NCBI GenBank assembly: GCA_024226735.1
Contig: JAAELL010000286.1
Span: 1-64,000 of the forward strand
Length of the DNA: 64,000 nucleotides
Source of the DNA: a bacterium
Lineage (GTDB): Bacteria > Planctomycetota > UBA1135 > GCA-002686595
Direction of reading: 5' to 3'
Position numbers and translations under genes: made by a program. Shown here one piece after another: positions 1 to 7,312 of this stretch (its first letter is position 1; the number at the start of each line of letters is the position of its first letter). The notes under the pieces are model-generated. The model had not been told where the DNA came from and ran no database searches. It saw only the letters and a list, made by a program, of their open reading frames with translations.

Positions 1-140
1 CATTTTGGTCGGCCCGTACCCGCCCGCTGCTGCGTTGCGCCTCCTGCGAGACTTGCAGCGAAGTCGCGTCGTCGCTGCGCCTTGCAGCGAACGCGTACGC
101 ACCGACCAAAATGCCGCACAAGAGTGAATCACACCACTAG
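1..140. repeat. Palindromic MITE/REPIN-like element, copy A (left end cut by window edge)
   Basis: The stretch is a large imperfect palindrome. CATTTTGGTCGG at the first base reappears as its reverse complement at 108-119, and the right end finishes with ATCACACCACTAG. The centre carries self-complementary GC-rich sequence around GTCGCGTCGTCGC. The right half aligns with a complete copy at 11898-12061 and a partial inverted copy at 33397. No reading frame is evident in it. By comparison with the complete copy, about 27 bases of the left arm lie outside the window. It is best read as a non-coding mobile or extragenic palindrome; no transposase is present. Confidence 0.75.
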
Positions 141-293
141 CATGAGCATCGAGACGTGCGAGGAGGCCCGTGTGTGGCTTGCGTAGGCCAAAAAACCTGC
201 TCGTAGGCCAAGAACAAGTTGCGACGAGCCAGCGTCTGATGTGGACTGGAGGCCGGCGAGAATCCGCTCGTCGTCCGTTCTGGAGATCACCCC

Positions 294-1202
294 ATGATGA
301 AGAGCCGCTTCTGGGCCGCCGGCGTGAGCGCCGCGGTCATCGCAATGATGGGCGCGCCCGCCGCTGGCGCAGCCCCGGACTGATGAGCCCCCGCCCAGGG
401 CGCCAGTTCGGCACCCACCCCCCCTCCGACGGTCGCCGGTGGCGCGACCGGCTCCACCGGCACAGCTGCGGCAGCGACTCTTCCTCCGGCGGTGATCCGC
501 GGTGAGTCGGCGCGCAATCTGCTCAAGATGCACTGGAGCTATCCGGTGTACACGCCGCCGGTGGAGAAAGACGCCAAGGGCAGCGTTGCGGTGCGCAAGC
601 GTCAGGCGTTGAGCCGCGAGGCGGCGATCGCCTACATCGCTGGCGACGACCCGCGCCCGCTGCTCGTCCTGCGTGAGTGCAAGGTCTGCAACGGAACCGA
701 CGACGCGCTCCTCAAGGGTGGCGTCGACAACGAGAAGACCTTCCTGTTGTCGCGTTGGTTCCACTGCGTGAAGTTGCCGGCCGACGTGCTGGAGAAGGAT
801 CACCCCTTCCATGCGCTGTTCACGCAAGAGAAGCCCGAGCACCTGTTCGTATGTTCGATCGACGGCACGAACCACAATGCGCTCGAGTCGGACACGTCGC
901 GGACCAAGCTCTGGAAGTCGCTGCACGGACTGCTCGCGCGCGAGTACCTGAGCAAGCCCGACAAGCCGCTCAAGCGCGCCGCCAAGCTCCTTGACCAGAT
1001 GGACGTCGTCGACCGGCGGCTCGACGAGCTGACCCAACGTCGTGACGACCTCCTCGAGAAGGACGGACCGGACTCGAGGAAGCTCCCGAAGTTGGCGAAG
1101 AAGATCGCCAAGGCCGAGGCGGAGCGCGACGAGCTCAGGGCCGACATCGTGAAGGCGACGGCGCTCAAGCTGAAGCCGCGCGAAGAAGAAGAAGCCAAGT
1201 AG
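294..1202 (+). pseudogene. Exported protein gene with two in-frame TGA stops after the signal peptide
   Basis: An ATG at 294, preceded by GGAG at a normal distance, opens a convincing signal peptide (MMKSRFWAAGVSAAVIAMMG followed by APAAGAAPD). Two consecutive TGA codons at 381-386 interrupt it. The same frame then continues without a stop to 1202, through an Ala/Pro/Gly/Thr-rich linker, a globular part with a CKVC pair near the start and HPFHALF and FVCSIDG segments, and a charged C-terminal coiled coil ending in a Glu-rich tail. The CxxC and its surroundings hint at a thioredoxin-like fold, but this is weak. The first possible internal start is GTG 492, with no ribosome binding site, which would leave the protein without its export signal. 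Either the gene is freshly inactivated, or the stops are sequence errors or are recoded. No firm function can be given. Confidence 0.55.
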
Positions 1203-1224
1203 GCATCCGCGCGACCGACCGATC

Positions 1225-1261
1225 ATCGGGGCGGCGAGCACATGCTGCTCGTCGCCCCGAT
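1225..1261 (+). terminator. Hairpin downstream of the interrupted exported-protein gene
   Basis: Arms of 16 bases (ATCGGGGCGGCGAGCA and TGCTCGTCGCCCCGAT, one mismatch) are separated by five bases, starting 22 bases after the stop at 1202. No T-run follows, so it may act as a transcript-end stabiliser rather than a classical intrinsic terminator. Confidence 0.5.
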
Positions 1262-1279
1262 CCTTAGCCCGGACGATTT

Positions 1280-2482
1280 ATGAACGTGACTCGACGACAC
1301 GCGTTCCTCCTTCTCCTCCTCCTGCTGGCGACCCTGTCGGCGCCGCTCGTGCATGCCCAGCACAAGAAGCAGGGCGCCGGGATGGAGGAGTTCGAGGAGG
1401 TCGATCCATACACGCTCGGGGAGCGGGAGCGGATGGACGCGCTCGGCTACGTCGCGTTCGCGCCCTTTCCCTGGAACGGGACCGAGCGCACCGTGCAGGT
1501 GCGTGAGAACATGGGCGGGGTGCCGACGCTGTTTGTCGAGACGGCGCACTTCCGCATCTTGTCGACCCTGGGGACCTACGAGATTCCCAACGACCGCGAG
1601 GAGAAGGCGCGGTTCAAGGCCGAGATCGGGCGGCTCAAGAAGAAGCTCGGCCGCATTAAGGTGCCCAAGAAGAAGGTCGATCCGTGGCTGCGCCTGCACA
1701 TCTACGCGCAGCGGGCCGAGGAGCTCTACTCCGAGTTCTGCAAGGACTTCGGCCTCACGGACGAGAGCTTTCCCGCCGAGGCGCCCTTCCTGGGAAGACC
1801 GCACAAGCTGCTGCTCGTTCTCTGTCAGCGCAAGAGCGAGTTCGCCCGCTACACGCGCAAGTACTACGGCGCCGAGTACGAGTACTCGCTCAACTGGGGC
1901 GGCCCGAAGGAGCCGATGTTCTTCGGGGCCAACGTCGAGATCCTGGAGTCCAGCTGGGGCGAGACCGAGGACGTGCCCTTCGACTCCATGCTGTACTGCC
2001 GCATCGCCGGTGGCCTCGCGAGCAACTTCGTCGACGGTTATCGCGGCGCGGTCTTCAGCGCCCCGCGCTGGTTTACGACGGCGATCGGGCACGTGTACAT
2101 CCGGCGCTTCGATGCTCGCTACAGCATTGTCGGTGGAAGACAGACGAACCGCGGCCCGGACGACGACAGTTGGCGGTGGGAGCCGCGCGTGCGGGCCCTG
2201 GTCAAGAACGCCTTCTACGCCAAGGCTCCCGCGACGTTCGCCTGGCAAGAGCTCGGCGAGATGAACGTGCGCGATCACATGGTCGTGTGGTCGAAGCTCG
2301 AGTACCTGATGAACGAGGCCGAAGGAGACCGCAAGGCATACCTCGAGGCGATGTGCGCGCCGCCCGAGGGTGAGTCGGTCGATTGGCAGGCGAAGGCTCT
2401 GCAGGACGCCTTCGGGATCACGCCCGAGCAGCTGGACAAGGCTTGGTCGCGCTGGGTGTCGAAGACGTACAAGAAGCGCTGA
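1280..2482 (+). CDS. Secreted degenerate peptidase-MA-like protein
   Basis: 400 residues. It has a clear signal peptide (a run of leucines, cleavage probably after VHAQ). The C-terminal half has the layout of gluzincin peptidase-MA proteins: a helix where the HEXXH motif normally sits (here YCRIAGGLASNF near residue 245), then PRWFTTAIGHVY where these families have P-W-x-EG-x-A-x-Y, then a helical end resembling the family tail (SKLEYLMN, FGITPEQLDKAW). Neither the two zinc histidines nor the catalytic glutamate can be seen, so I infer a catalytically dead relative. A lysine-rich segment lies around residues 110-130. It lies 77 bases after the preceding gene. The fold assignment comes from motif spacing and is tentative; the secreted location is well supported. 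Confidence 0.6.
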   Translation: MNVTRRHAFLLLLLLLATLSAPLVHAQHKKQGAGMEEFEEVDPYTLGERERMDALGYVAFAPFPWNGTERTVQVRENMGGVPTLFVETAHFRILSTLGTYEIPNDREEKARFKAEIGRLKKKLGRIKVPKKKVDPWLRLHIYAQRAEELYSEFCKDFGLTDESFPAEAPFLGRPHKLLLVLCQRKSEFARYTRKYYGAEYEYSLNWGGPKEPMFFGANVEILESSWGETEDVPFDSMLYCRIAGGLASNFVDGYRGAVFSAPRWFTTAIGHVYIRRFDARYSIVGGRQTNRGPDDDSWRWEPRVRALVKNAFYAKAPATFAWQELGEMNVRDHMVVWSKLEYLMNEAEGDRKAYLEAMCAPPEGESVDWQAKALQDAFGITPEQLDKAWSRWVSKTYKKR

Positions 2483-2578
2483 TCGAGCGCGCTGCTCCCT
2501 CCACGTCGGCATCCAGGCCGCGCTCGCGCGCGACTACTGCTGGCCGAAGATCTCGAGCGCGCGCTGGGCCAAGCGGAC

Positions 2579-2755
2579 TCAGTTGCTCCCGGTCGCGTCC
2601 TGTTCGGCTCGCCCCAGGTCCACGTCGAACGGCACGCCCGCGACGAGGTCCAGGCCGAGCTCCAGCGCGACCTCCGCGACGAGCGTGTCGGCTCCAGCGG
2701 CGAGCGCGGACTCGCGGTGACCCGTGACGCCGACCAGGAGGGGGATACTGCCCAT
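2579..2755 (-). pseudogene. Remnant of a GVTGHR-type nucleotide-binding protein
   Basis: Read on the minus strand, the frame gives MGSIPLLVGVTGHRESALAA, then GADTLVAEVALELGLDLVAG and VPFDVDL. This resembles the N-terminal end of a family of proteins that start with L-GVTGHR, are followed by a helix of some 40 residues, and then carry A-GADRLVA-VALE-G--L-APLP. The intervening helix appears to be deleted, and the rest of the protein is missing. The piece therefore looks like a decayed gene end rather than a functional small protein. The family resemblance is from memory and is not certain. Confidence 0.4.
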
Positions 2756-2792
2756 GCGTGCGGTCGAGTGTACGCAACCGGGCGCGGCGAAA

Positions 2793-2827
2793 CGAAAAGG
2801 CCCGGCGTCTCGCTTCGACGCCGGGCC
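2793..2827 (-). terminator. Intrinsic terminator of the EF-hand gene
   Basis: A perfect 11-bp stem (GGCCCGGCGTC and GACGCCGGGCC) with a seven-base loop is followed on the minus strand by TTTTCGTTTCG. It lies 26 bases past the stop of the EF-hand gene, which is textbook placement for rho-independent termination of that transcript. Confidence 0.85.
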
Positions 2828-2853
2828 ACTCATGTCGCTCTCTTCCGCGGCGA

Positions 2854-3459
2854 TCAGCCGCCGCGCTTGCCGGAACCGCGAAGCTCGGCGCGGGCCTTGG
2901 CGGCCTCGTCCTTGTCGAGCTTGCCGTTCTTGTTCGTGTCGTATTTCTCGAGGATCGCCTGGCGGCGCCCGGACGCCTTCGGATTGCGCTTGCGGCGCTC
3001 TTGGGCCGGCTTCTGGAGTCGCTTCTCGGACTTGGGCTTCCGGGTACGCTCACCGCCGCGCTCGCCGCTGCCTTTTTTGCCCTTTGCCTTGCACAGCACT
3101 CCGCGGGCTTGCTTCACCTCCGCACGATCGAGCTTGCCGTCCTTGTTCGCGTCGAACTGCTTCAGCATCGCTGCGTGCTGCCTCTTGGCCGCGCGCTTGC
3201 GGCCGGCGGCGAGCGCCTCGCGCGCCTTCTCACGCTCCGCGGGTTCGAGCTTGCCGTTCTTGTTCGCGTCGAAGCGGGCGAGGATCTCGGCCCGATGCGT
3301 GCGCTTGCCGGGCTGGCGTGCGCCGCGCCGTTTCGGACCGTCGTCCTGGACCGCCTCGGGAGTCTTCTGGGGAGCCTTGTCGGGGCGCTGAGCGGCAGCG
3401 AGCGGACCGAAGGCCGTGAGCAGGGCGAGCAGGGCGGCGGGTGTCGCGATTCGAATCAT
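2854..3459 (-). CDS. Secreted EF-hand calcium-binding protein
   Basis: 201 residues from ATG 3459, chosen because it begins a signal peptide (MIRIATPAALLALLTAFGPL, cleavage near AAAQ) and has GGAGAA upstream. The longer open frame further upstream is not coding-like. Three EF-hand loops are visible: FDANKNGKLEPAE, FDANKDGKLDRAE and YDTNKNGKLDKDE, each with Asp at positions 1 and 3 (the third has Thr between) and Glu at position 12. They are separated by strongly basic linkers rich in Lys, Arg and Gly. Such proteins presumably bind Ca2+ outside the cytoplasm; the basic linkers might bind anionic polymers such as the polysaccharide made by neighbouring genes, which is inference. The transcript ends at a strong terminator. 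Confidence 0.85.
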   Translation of the reverse strand: MIRIATPAALLALLTAFGPLAAAQRPDKAPQKTPEAVQDDGPKRRGARQPGKRTHRAEILARFDANKNGKLEPAEREKAREALAAGRKRAAKRQHAAMLKQFDANKDGKLDRAEVKQARGVLCKAKGKKGSGERGGERTRKPKSEKRLQKPAQERRKRNPKASGRRQAILEKYDTNKNGKLDKDEAAKARAELRGSGKRGG

Positions 3460-3581
3460 CAGGTTCTCCGTGGAGGGCGTTCTCGGCGTACGTGCCCTCC
3501 AACCCGCGGTCTGCGCCAGGTTGCGCGCGAGATCGCGAATCCGCGTGAGCGGCGCCGTACGTGTTGCCGGCGGTCGCCGCA

Positions 3582-3848
3582 TCAGTGGGGCTGCACGTTC
3601 GCGCCGGGGCGCAGCGCCGTGAGTAGCGCGCGCACCTGATCCGCGCGCAGCGCGAGGACCGCGACGCAGGCACCGAGCACGATCCACGCCATCGCGAAGA
3701 GCGTGCCGCGGTCGTCCGCGACGACGATGCCGAGCGGCCCGAGGTGGCTCAGGATCGCGCCGAGCATCAGGCCCATGCCGAGACCGGCGCCGAGAATGCT
3801 CGTGCACGGGACCAGGAGCAGGACGACCGCGACCAGCTCGGCGACCAT
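3582..3848 (-). CDS. Truncated DoxX-like membrane protein
   Basis: 88 residues from ATG 3848. Three hydrophobic segments are visible, in the order expected for the last three helices of DoxX-family proteins: ELVAVVLLLVPCTSILGAGL, then a MLGAILSHLGPLGI segment, then LFAMAWIVLGACVAVLAL. The family is normally 120-150 residues with four helices, and the first helix is missing here. The frame is open upstream, but that sequence has neither a membrane helix nor a ribosome binding site and runs into the end of the glycosyltransferase gene at 3923. It is probably an N-terminally deleted remnant that may or may not still be expressed. Confidence 0.45.
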   Translation of the reverse strand: MVAELVAVVLLLVPCTSILGAGLGMGLMLGAILSHLGPLGIVVADDRGTLFAMAWIVLGACVAVLALRADQVRALLTALRPGANVQPH

Positions 3849-3922
3849 CTCCGGCGGAGCGGCCAGAGTGGCCAGGGGCGCGGCCGAGCCGGGCCTCGAA
3901 TGGCCCTTTGTTCTGGAGTGAG

Positions 3923-5068
3923 CTACGCGGCTTCGGCGGCGACGTCGCTGCTCGGGACGCCCAAGAGCGCCGCGTAGCGGTCGGCGATGAGGTCCCACGT
4001 GTAGTGCTCGACGACGCGGGCACGCGCGAGTTGGATGCGTCGTTCGCGCTCCGCTCCTCCGAGCGCGTCGAGCGCGTCGAGCCGGTGGACCAGCGCGCCC
4101 GTGTCCGCGAAGTACGTTCCGGCGTCCGCGAGCACCTCGCGGTTGAACGGATTGTCGTGCGCGCAGACCAGCGTGCCGCAGCCCATCGCCTCCAGGAGCG
4201 AGGGATTCGTCCCGCCGACGCTGTGGCCGTGCAGGTACACGTTGCAGTGGCTGCGTAGGGCGGCGAGCTGGGCCGGGTCGTAGATCGGTCCGAGAAGCCG
4301 CGTACCGGGGCGCTGCGCGGCGCGCGCGCGGACGGCGGCGCAGTAGGCGTTGTCCTGATCGGTGTTGGCGACGAGAACCAGTGTGCGCGTCGTCCGCGCC
4401 TGTTCGTGCGCGTCGATCAGCTCGAGGAGGTGATTCTCGGGCTCCGCGCGGCAGACGGTGAGATCGTACGCGTCGGGCGCGAGCCCGAGCGCGGCGAGAG
4501 GGCCGGCGCCCGCGCGGGCGAGCGGATGGGCGCCGTATTCGATCACGCTGTGCGCTGTCCGCGGCCTACGCCGGCCCAGGACGTCGTCCGCGAGTGCCGC
4601 GTTGTCGAAGACGAGGCGCGTCGCGGCGTGGCCGGCGACGGCTTCCATGCACCACAACCAGGTCCGCGCGAGGGCGTTCCACTTCGAGCGCCGCCACTCG
4701 AGACCGTCCATGTTGATCCAGCACTCGCTCCCGTGCAGGCGGGGGAGGAAGCACGCGAACGCGGCGGCGTAACCGAGCATGTAGACGACGTCGAAGTCAC
4801 GTCGCGCGCGCCACAGCGAACGGACGTCGTAGTCGAGCGTGCGCAGGGGGCCGGGCGCTTTGGCGCGCACGTACTCGAGCCGCACGCCGCGGTAGTCGAG
4901 CGGCCGCGGCCCCGGCGTCTCCTCACAGAAGACCGTGACCTCGACGCCGCGCTCGGCCAGGCGCGGGGCGAGCTCCTGCGCAAAGGTCTCGAAGCCACCG
5001 TAGCGCGCGGGGATTCCGCGCGAACCGAGCAGCGCGAGTCGCAAGGGACGGGAAGAGCGGGGGGGCAT
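3923..5068 (-). CDS. Glycosyltransferase, DUF1972/rhamnosyltransferase type
   Basis: 381 residues. The N-terminal Rossmann domain starts with LALLGSRGIPARYGGFETFA, the signature of the DUF1972 group that includes rhamnosyltransferases of the WsaF/RgpA kind. The C-terminal GT-B half has GHSVGGTNPSLLEAMGCG around residues 281-298, with the conserved Glu that contacts the sugar nucleotide. It should act in the cytoplasm, adding one sugar to a lipid-linked polysaccharide intermediate. The donor sugar cannot be read from sequence. It lies at the left edge of the polysaccharide locus, downstream of the export lipoprotein gene on the same strand with an 82-base gap. Confidence 0.85.
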   Translation of the reverse strand: MPPRSSRPLRLALLGSRGIPARYGGFETFAQELAPRLAERGVEVTVFCEETPGPRPLDYRGVRLEYVRAKAPGPLRTLDYDVRSLWRARRDFDVVYMLGYAAAFACFLPRLHGSECWINMDGLEWRRSKWNALARTWLWCMEAVAGHAATRLVFDNAALADDVLGRRRPRTAHSVIEYGAHPLARAGAGPLAALGLAPDAYDLTVCRAEPENHLLELIDAHEQARTTRTLVLVANTDQDNAYCAAVRARAAQRPGTRLLGPIYDPAQLAALRSHCNVYLHGHSVGGTNPSLLEAMGCGTLVCAHDNPFNREVLADAGTYFADTGALVHRLDALDALGGAERERRIQLARARVVEHYTWDLIADRYAALLGVPSSDVAAEAA

Positions 5069-5150
5069 TGGGGGGGGACGCTGCCCATTGGATCGGAGGA
5101 TCCGCCCGGGAACCTGGTCCGAATCCGCCCAAATGTGCGGTGGCCCAGTA

Positions 5151-6230
5151 CTAGACGTCTTCGCGCAGGACGAAGCCGATCTGGAGATTGAGGATCTCGG
5201 ACAGGAACGCGCGCGTCCAGGAAGCGGGCGTGTGCTGGACCGCGATCACGTCGCCCGGCTTGATCGGCAGGCTGGAGGCACGGATGAGGCCGTCGCCTTG
5301 GATCTCGAACGTCGCGGGGAGGATCGTCCCGTCCTCGGCGCGGCGGAAGATCGTCGCGTAAGGCGGGTTGGCGATGCGGTCGATTCCGCCGGCGATCGCG
5401 AGCGCCTGCATCAGGTTGTAGGTGACCTCGGGCGGGTAGGCGAACGCACCCGGCCTCTGGACGAGGCCGATGACGGTGAACGTGTCGGGCTCGTAGCGCT
5501 CGACCTCGATCCGTTCCCCGCCGTGCAGGAGCACGTCGGAGTACGGCACCTTGAGGCCCTTGACGGGCAGCACGATCGGCTTCGATGCAGCGGCATCACC
5601 GGGCCGCTGGATGCGGATCATGCGTGCGCCCACGACGAGGCTGCCCGAGTGCAGGATCCCGCCAGCCTCTCCGAGTGCGCCGAACAGAGACATCTGGTCG
5701 CTGCGCAGGTAATGGATCCCCGGCGTCTCGACCGCGCCGAAGACGGAGACGGCGACGGTGTGGTGCTCCTCGACCCGGACCAGGATCGACGGGCGCTGCT
5801 TGAGGTAGCGCGGGTGGACGGCCTCGGCGATCGCCGACTCGATCTCGGGTAGCGTCCGGCCGCTGGCGGCGAGCTCACCCGCGAGCGGAACGCGGATCGC
5901 GCCCTCGGTGTCGACGCGCGTCACGTGCGTGCCCGGCGCTCCGGTCTCCTGTCCCGCCGCCGTCTCGAAGAACGTCCCGGGGGCTCGGATCTCGAGCACG
6001 TCCCCGGGGACGACGCGGTACGGGCCAGGTGAGGGCAGGGAGTCGAGCAGGGCCTCCTGGTCGATCTCCGGGATCACCGGACCGGCCGCCATGAAGCGCG
6101 CGAGCGCGTCGTCGTCGTCGTCGACGAGGTACGTGCGCGAGGAACACGCCGGCAGCAGGCCGACGGCGAGCGCGAGCGCGACGATGCGCATGGCCGCGCG
6201 CGGGCGGCCGGTGGGCGTGCCGGTGGACAT
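5151..6230 (-). CDS. Wza-like polysaccharide export lipoprotein
   Basis: 359 residues from ATG 6230. An internal ATG at 6191 is an equally good start and gives a compact lipoprotein signal, MRIVALALAVGLLPAC, with the lipidated Cys at position 16. The mature part has the polysaccharide-export domain (YRVVPGDVLEIRAPG onwards, then VDTEGAIRVPLAGEL), followed by two SLBB-type segments (VAVSVFGAVETPGIHYL and FTVIGLVQRPGAFAYP). It ends with a hydrophobic/amphipathic segment comparable to the outer-membrane helix of Wza. Expected role: outer-membrane channel for the polymer, working with the Wzc-like protein at 26443. An acidic DDDDD run directly follows the lipidation site. Confidence 0.9.
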   Translation of the reverse strand: MSTGTPTGRPRAAMRIVALALAVGLLPACSSRTYLVDDDDDALARFMAAGPVIPEIDQEALLDSLPSPGPYRVVPGDVLEIRAPGTFFETAAGQETGAPGTHVTRVDTEGAIRVPLAGELAASGRTLPEIESAIAEAVHPRYLKQRPSILVRVEEHHTVAVSVFGAVETPGIHYLRSDQMSLFGALGEAGGILHSGSLVVGARMIRIQRPGDAAASKPIVLPVKGLKVPYSDVLLHGGERIEVERYEPDTFTVIGLVQRPGAFAYPPEVTYNLMQALAIAGGIDRIANPPYATIFRRAEDGTILPATFEIQGDGLIRASSLPIKPGDVIAVQHTPASWTRAFLSEILNLQIGFVLREDV

Positions 6231-6296
6231 TGGGCTGGCAGCATACCTGTCGTTTCCGACGCAGGTCCAGGATCGGCGTGTACCATCTCGGCTCGC

Positions 6297-7094
6297 ATGA
6301 CCGTGCCCGATGGAAACCCCGCGCGGGAAGAGCTGCTGCTCCTCGGGCGAGACCGTCCCGAGCTCGACACGTACACGGTCCGTTCCCAGCGCGGAGGCGC
6401 TACGGCCGCGAGCTTGAGCGGCGGCTCCTCGGCGCCGGGTCCGAAGGGCGCGCACCCGCGCGCGTGCGAGGACGCACTGCTCGTGGTCGACGAGGGGCCG
6501 CGGACGCTCATGGCGGTGTGCGACGCGCACTTCGGACCCGAGTCGAGCCAGGAGCTCGTCGAGCGGCTCGCCACGATCGCGCGTCCGATCCCAAACCGAG
6601 CCCTGGAGCTCTTCGAAGCCGTGCGCGCCGCGGGCTCGGCCGTGGCCGGTTCCGAACGGGTTCCGTACGCGTCCGAGACCACGCTGCTCGCTGCCGTGAT
6701 TGATCGTGAGGCGGACGCCGGTTTCGGCCTCTCGTTCGGGGACTCGAGCCTGCTGGTCATCGGGCTCGAGCGAGCGCCGCTGCGGCTCAATGCGAAGAAC
6801 GCGCTCTACGTGAGTCCGTGCGACCCCGCCTCGCTCGCGCCGACGCGGGGCGTCGAGCTGTCGTTCGAGCTCGCCCCCGGCGAGCTCGTCGTCGGATTCT
6901 CCGATGGGATCGACGAGTGCCACTACCGGCGACCCGCGACGTCGATCGCGGAGCGACACCTCGAGGCGGCGTGGATTCGATGCGGAGCGGATCCCGAGGC
7001 GTTCGTGCACGACGTGACGCGCATGGCGCTCGACGGTGTCGACGGCAACCCGGGCGGGCAGGACGACATCGTGCTCGCGGCCTCGCGCGTGTAG
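6297..7094 (+). CDS. PP2C-family (PPM) serine/threonine phosphatase-like protein
   Basis: 265 residues. PPM motifs appear in order: RACEDALLVVDE (the metal-binding Asp region), LMAVCDAHFG in place of the usual DGHGG, GLSFGDSSLLVIG (motif with GDS), VVGFSDGIDE (SDG-xD) and GGQDDIVLA near the end, equivalent to the DN-T/DD-V metal site. Most metal-coordinating aspartates therefore seem present. It should dephosphorylate Ser/Thr in the cytoplasm in a Mn/Mg-dependent way. It is transcribed divergently from the export lipoprotein gene, with 66 bases between them. No Ser/Thr kinase is seen in the window, so its target is unknown; regulation of polysaccharide synthesis is a guess from position. Confidence 0.75.
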   Translation: MTVPDGNPAREELLLLGRDRPELDTYTVRSQRGGATAASLSGGSSAPGPKGAHPRACEDALLVVDEGPRTLMAVCDAHFGPESSQELVERLATIARPIPNRALELFEAVRAAGSAVAGSERVPYASETTLLAAVIDREADAGFGLSFGDSSLLVIGLERAPLRLNAKNALYVSPCDPASLAPTRGVELSFELAPGELVVGFSDGIDECHYRRPATSIAERHLEAAWIRCGADPEAFVHDVTRMALDGVDGNPGGQDDIVLAASRV

Positions 7095-7312
7095 GGGCCC
7101 CGCACGGTCTGCCAGAACGAGAAGTCCTAAAAGGGGCAGCGTCTCCTTACTGGACCGGCCGCATTCCATTGCTTGACGGGGGCGCCCGCCCCGCCGCCAA
7201 TGGGCTACTCTGGAATGGACCCGTGGAATCGAAGGCTCATCGAATCCTCCGCCCTCTCTCGTGCGGAAACCCCTCTCTGGGGCGGCAACATCATTAGGAA
7301 GTAGCTCGACCG

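Noticed and set aside
170-505. Open frame on the plus strand overlapping the signal-peptide region of the first gene
   Set aside because: Arg/Trp-rich nonsense composition; a competing frame carries a clean signal peptide with ribosome binding site.
6231-7169. Upstream extension of the Wza-like gene frame to 7169
   Set aside because: It runs antisense through the PP2C-like gene; the lipoprotein signal at 6230/6191 marks the true start.
7174-7210. TTGACG upstream of the WecA-like gene as a -35 box
   Set aside because: No acceptable -10 box at 16-18 bases; the spacer region is almost pure G and C.
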